Below, one piece after another: positions 34,732 through 36,973 of a DNA stretch of 36,973 bases (its first letter is position 1; every line of letters begins with the position of its first letter). The notes beneath the pieces were generated by a model. That model was given only the letters and a program-made list of their open reading frames with translations, did not search any database and was not told where the DNA came from. The DNA is taken from NCBI GenBank assembly GCA_903862855.1, contig CAIOZW010000053.1, forward strand, positions 1 to 36,973, given 5' to 3'. Source of the DNA: an uncultured Acidobacteriota bacterium (GTDB taxonomy: Bacteria; Acidobacteriota; Blastocatellia; RBC074). A program made the translations under genes and the position numbers.

Positions 34732-36447
34732 CTACCTGAGCTGGATCTGCTGACCATCAAACCGGGTCAGTTTGAATCCGCTGAAATTTTCGTTGTAACA
34801 ACCCTTCATATCTTCAAGGAAGGCGATGGCGATCGCTTCACCGAGAAGAATCGACTCCGTCGCATCCGAGCGCCAGTGAACCCCGCCGATATTGCGCCCG
34901 AAGGCGTTATTGGAGGCGAGCTTGTTCAGTTCACCGCCAACCGTGAGCGGAGCTCCGGTCCATTTCTGAAGGCTCAGTCCATCCCGATCGGCGACGACCG
35001 GTGACGGAAGCACCCAGTCCTCGCGGAACCATGCCTTGAGGACGGTGGCACAAGCCCCGCCGATCACGGCGTGGCCCGAGCCATAGGCGGGATGGGTCGG
35101 GCTGCCCTCCGGATAGGCCATCGGGAGCAGGAAGCTGCCGAAGCGTCGATAGGTCTCTGCCGGCGCGGCAGAGTTGAGGATGTCCGGGTGAATCGGGTAG
35201 GCTGCCCGGCCGGTGAGGCGGTTGTGGAGACGGGCACCAAACTCCTCCGGTCGCAGCCGCCGGTGCACGTACCACTTCTGATACCAGACCGAGCGCAGCG
35301 CGTAGCCGGCGACAGCCGTCACCAGGCTCAGCAGGTGCGGAGGCCCAAAGGTCGCAAACCCGATCTGGCTCGCCTGCGTGGATGGATTGGCATAGGGATT
35401 GTTTTCGTCAACCGGTGCCCGCAGCCCCAGCAGGATCAGCGCCGCATTCAGAAACGGCTGGAAGATGAGATCGATGTGAACCCACTCCCCAAGGTCGCGG
35501 CCATTTCTGATGTATCTTCTGACCGGGTCGTACTGATTGGGAAGAGCACGCTGCCCCGTGTTGACCTGGGCCGAGAGCCAGTCGCCAAAACTGGTCAGGT
35601 AGTCATCACCGGGGATAACCGTCCTGATCCGGCGGCTGATGGTCTCGGCGCCATATGGCACGTCGAGCCAGAGAAATTGTGAGACATACGGTCCGGTCAG
35701 ATCACCAAGGGTCGAGTTGCGAAAGAGCTGGTTGGTCGTGATCTGGCGCCTGGCTCCATCCGACTCGGTGCGGAACCTCTCACCGGCATTATTGTCAGGC
35801 AGGGTCGTTTCCGGGCCGCGGAAATCAGAGAACCTTGACAGGTCGGCTGCCGCCGCATTGGTCAGTGGGTCACTGTCATAGTCCGTAAAGCTGACGTCGC
35901 GGGTGAGGGCCATCCAGTAGTTTTCGGCGATCTCGGCGGCAATCCCCGGGCTGGCAAAGGATGGCGGTGGCGGCTGGGTAAAGGTTGCCGCATCTGATCC
36001 GATCAGTTCAAAGGCCAGTCCTGCCTGGGGGCTGGTCAGACGGCCATTTCCCCCAACCGGCAGGCGGTCGAACCCGTCAGCGCTCCCCGCCTTGAGAATA
36101 TCGAGATAGCGCTGGTACGCATCCCGATCGACCTCCCCAAGCTGGTTGTGCGGGAGTGTCTTGCTGAAACTCCCGATCCGGTTTGGATACCGTTCTTCAT
36201 CACCATTCGAGATGTGTGCAGGGACCGGAACGCTCCGTTGTCGATCGGCCGAGGCCAGGCGGACCTGCCAGGCACGTGTCGATCGCTCGTCACTGCTCTC
36301 CACAAGGGAGGCTGGGGAGAGGGGTGGAGCGGCTTGACTCTCTGGAATCAGCAACTCAGGCAAGACGGTCAGGCCTGCGGCCCCAGCCAGAAAACGACGC
36401 CGGGCTGGCAAGGGGGGAGAGTCGTTGTCAATCTCATTTGAATCCAT
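34732..36447 (-). CDS. Vanadium-dependent haloperoxidase-like protein (PAP2 superfamily) with Tat signal
   Basis: PARRRFLAGAAGLTVLPELL Tat-like signal; KWYVHRRLRPEEFGARLHN, YPEGSPTHPAYGSGHAVIGGACATVLKAWF, GGVHWRSDATESILLGEAIAIAFLED match vanadate-site motifs. Start placed at MDSNEID. Confidence 0.88.
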   Translation of the reverse strand: MDSNEIDNDSPPLPARRRFLAGAAGLTVLPELLIPESQAAPPLSPASLVESSDERSTRAWQVRLASADRQRSVPVPAHISNGDEERYPNRIGSFSKTLPHNQLGEVDRDAYQRYLDILKAGSADGFDRLPVGGNGRLTSPQAGLAFELIGSDAATFTQPPPPSFASPGIAAEIAENYWMALTRDVSFTDYDSDPLTNAAAADLSRFSDFRGPETTLPDNNAGERFRTESDGARRQITTNQLFRNSTLGDLTGPYVSQFLWLDVPYGAETISRRIRTVIPGDDYLTSFGDWLSAQVNTGQRALPNQYDPVRRYIRNGRDLGEWVHIDLIFQPFLNAALILLGLRAPVDENNPYANPSTQASQIGFATFGPPHLLSLVTAVAGYALRSVWYQKWYVHRRLRPEEFGARLHNRLTGRAAYPIHPDILNSAAPAETYRRFGSFLLPMAYPEGSPTHPAYGSGHAVIGGACATVLKAWFREDWVLPSPVVADRDGLSLQKWTGAPLTVGGELNKLASNNAFGRNIGGVHWRSDATESILLGEAIAIAFLEDMKGCYNENFSGFKLTRFDGQQIQLR

Positions 36448-36846
36448 AATTTCTTTCCTGCAGGCCATTAGAATATTGATGGCCAGGTTTCCGACTACCG
36501 GATCGGGGAGTCCGGCAGATGAAGAAGGAGTTGAACGGGGATTAGTTCGATTAACACCATCTGTCTATCTGGACCGCAATCCTTAAAGGATCCCTCATCA
36601 GGATGGAAAGCAGAGAACCCGGGTGTAACATCCAACTAATATTCCGGTTGAGATTGAAATGTCTTGAATTCTTGATGAATTATTATGATCATCAGTCCAG
36701 TTTTCAGCCATCATTAATGTTGCGTCGCCAATCATTCGGCAGCACAATGAATAAATGTAGCAAAACGGATGAAAATTCCCGTCGGATGCTCGGCCTCGTT
36801 CGATCAAGGCCGGGCGAGTCTTAAAAACTTTATGGGAGGACCAACA

Positions 36847-36973
36847 ATGGTGAAGCGTCTCCTGCTCACTCTCTTGACACTAATCTTGCTGGACGGTCTG
36901 GTTCCTGGAGGGACAATGGTCGATGAGCCGCAGACAGATCTGAACAAAGTTGGATTCCGTTACCTGACAACCA
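36847..36973 (+). CDS. Start of a secreted or membrane protein of unknown function (truncated by window end)
   Basis: ATG after GGGAGGA RBS; MVKRLLLTLLTLILLDGLVPGGTMVDEPQTDLNKVGFRYLTT, signal-peptide-like N-terminus. Confidence 0.6.
   Translation, partial: MVKRLLLTLLTLILLDGLVPGGTMVDEPQTDLNKVGFRYLTT

Overview
This 37 kb window is bacterial chromosome. The large Oar-like TonB-dependent receptor with a carboxypeptidase-regulatory N-terminus, the DUF1844 protein and the general gene style suggest Acidobacteriota, possibly Blastocatellia; that placement is inference. Most genes are housekeeping or metabolic: tRNA-Lys(TTT), a TonB-dependent receptor, a zinc-ribbon/TonB fusion, a GAF-GAF sigma-54 activator, a DUF512 radical-SAM protein, alanine dehydrogenase, an aldehyde dehydrogenase, a small diheme cytochrome, a POT peptide transporter, a Tat-signal DegT aminotransferase, a DUF1460 amidase-like protein, sucD, a glycosyltransferase-like protein, a DUF1844/MBL/RibF/UbiB/SDR cluster and a Tat-signal vanadium haloperoxidase-like protein. 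The strongest candidates for something unusual are: (1) a TetR-MFP-RND-OCD-TolC efflux operon with an ornithine-cyclodeaminase-family enzyme translationally coupled between pump and outer-membrane channel, preceded by a matched pair of palindromes that look like TetR operators; (2) a tandem-repeat array ending in a perfect 17-bp hairpin with a GAAA loop just downstream of the receptor gene; (3) a roughly 1 kb non-coding region (33.7-34.7 kb) dense in nested inverted repeats and hairpins. I saw no CRISPR array, transposase, phage module or recognisable defence system. All calls come from reading the sequence and the supplied ORF track; no database search was run.
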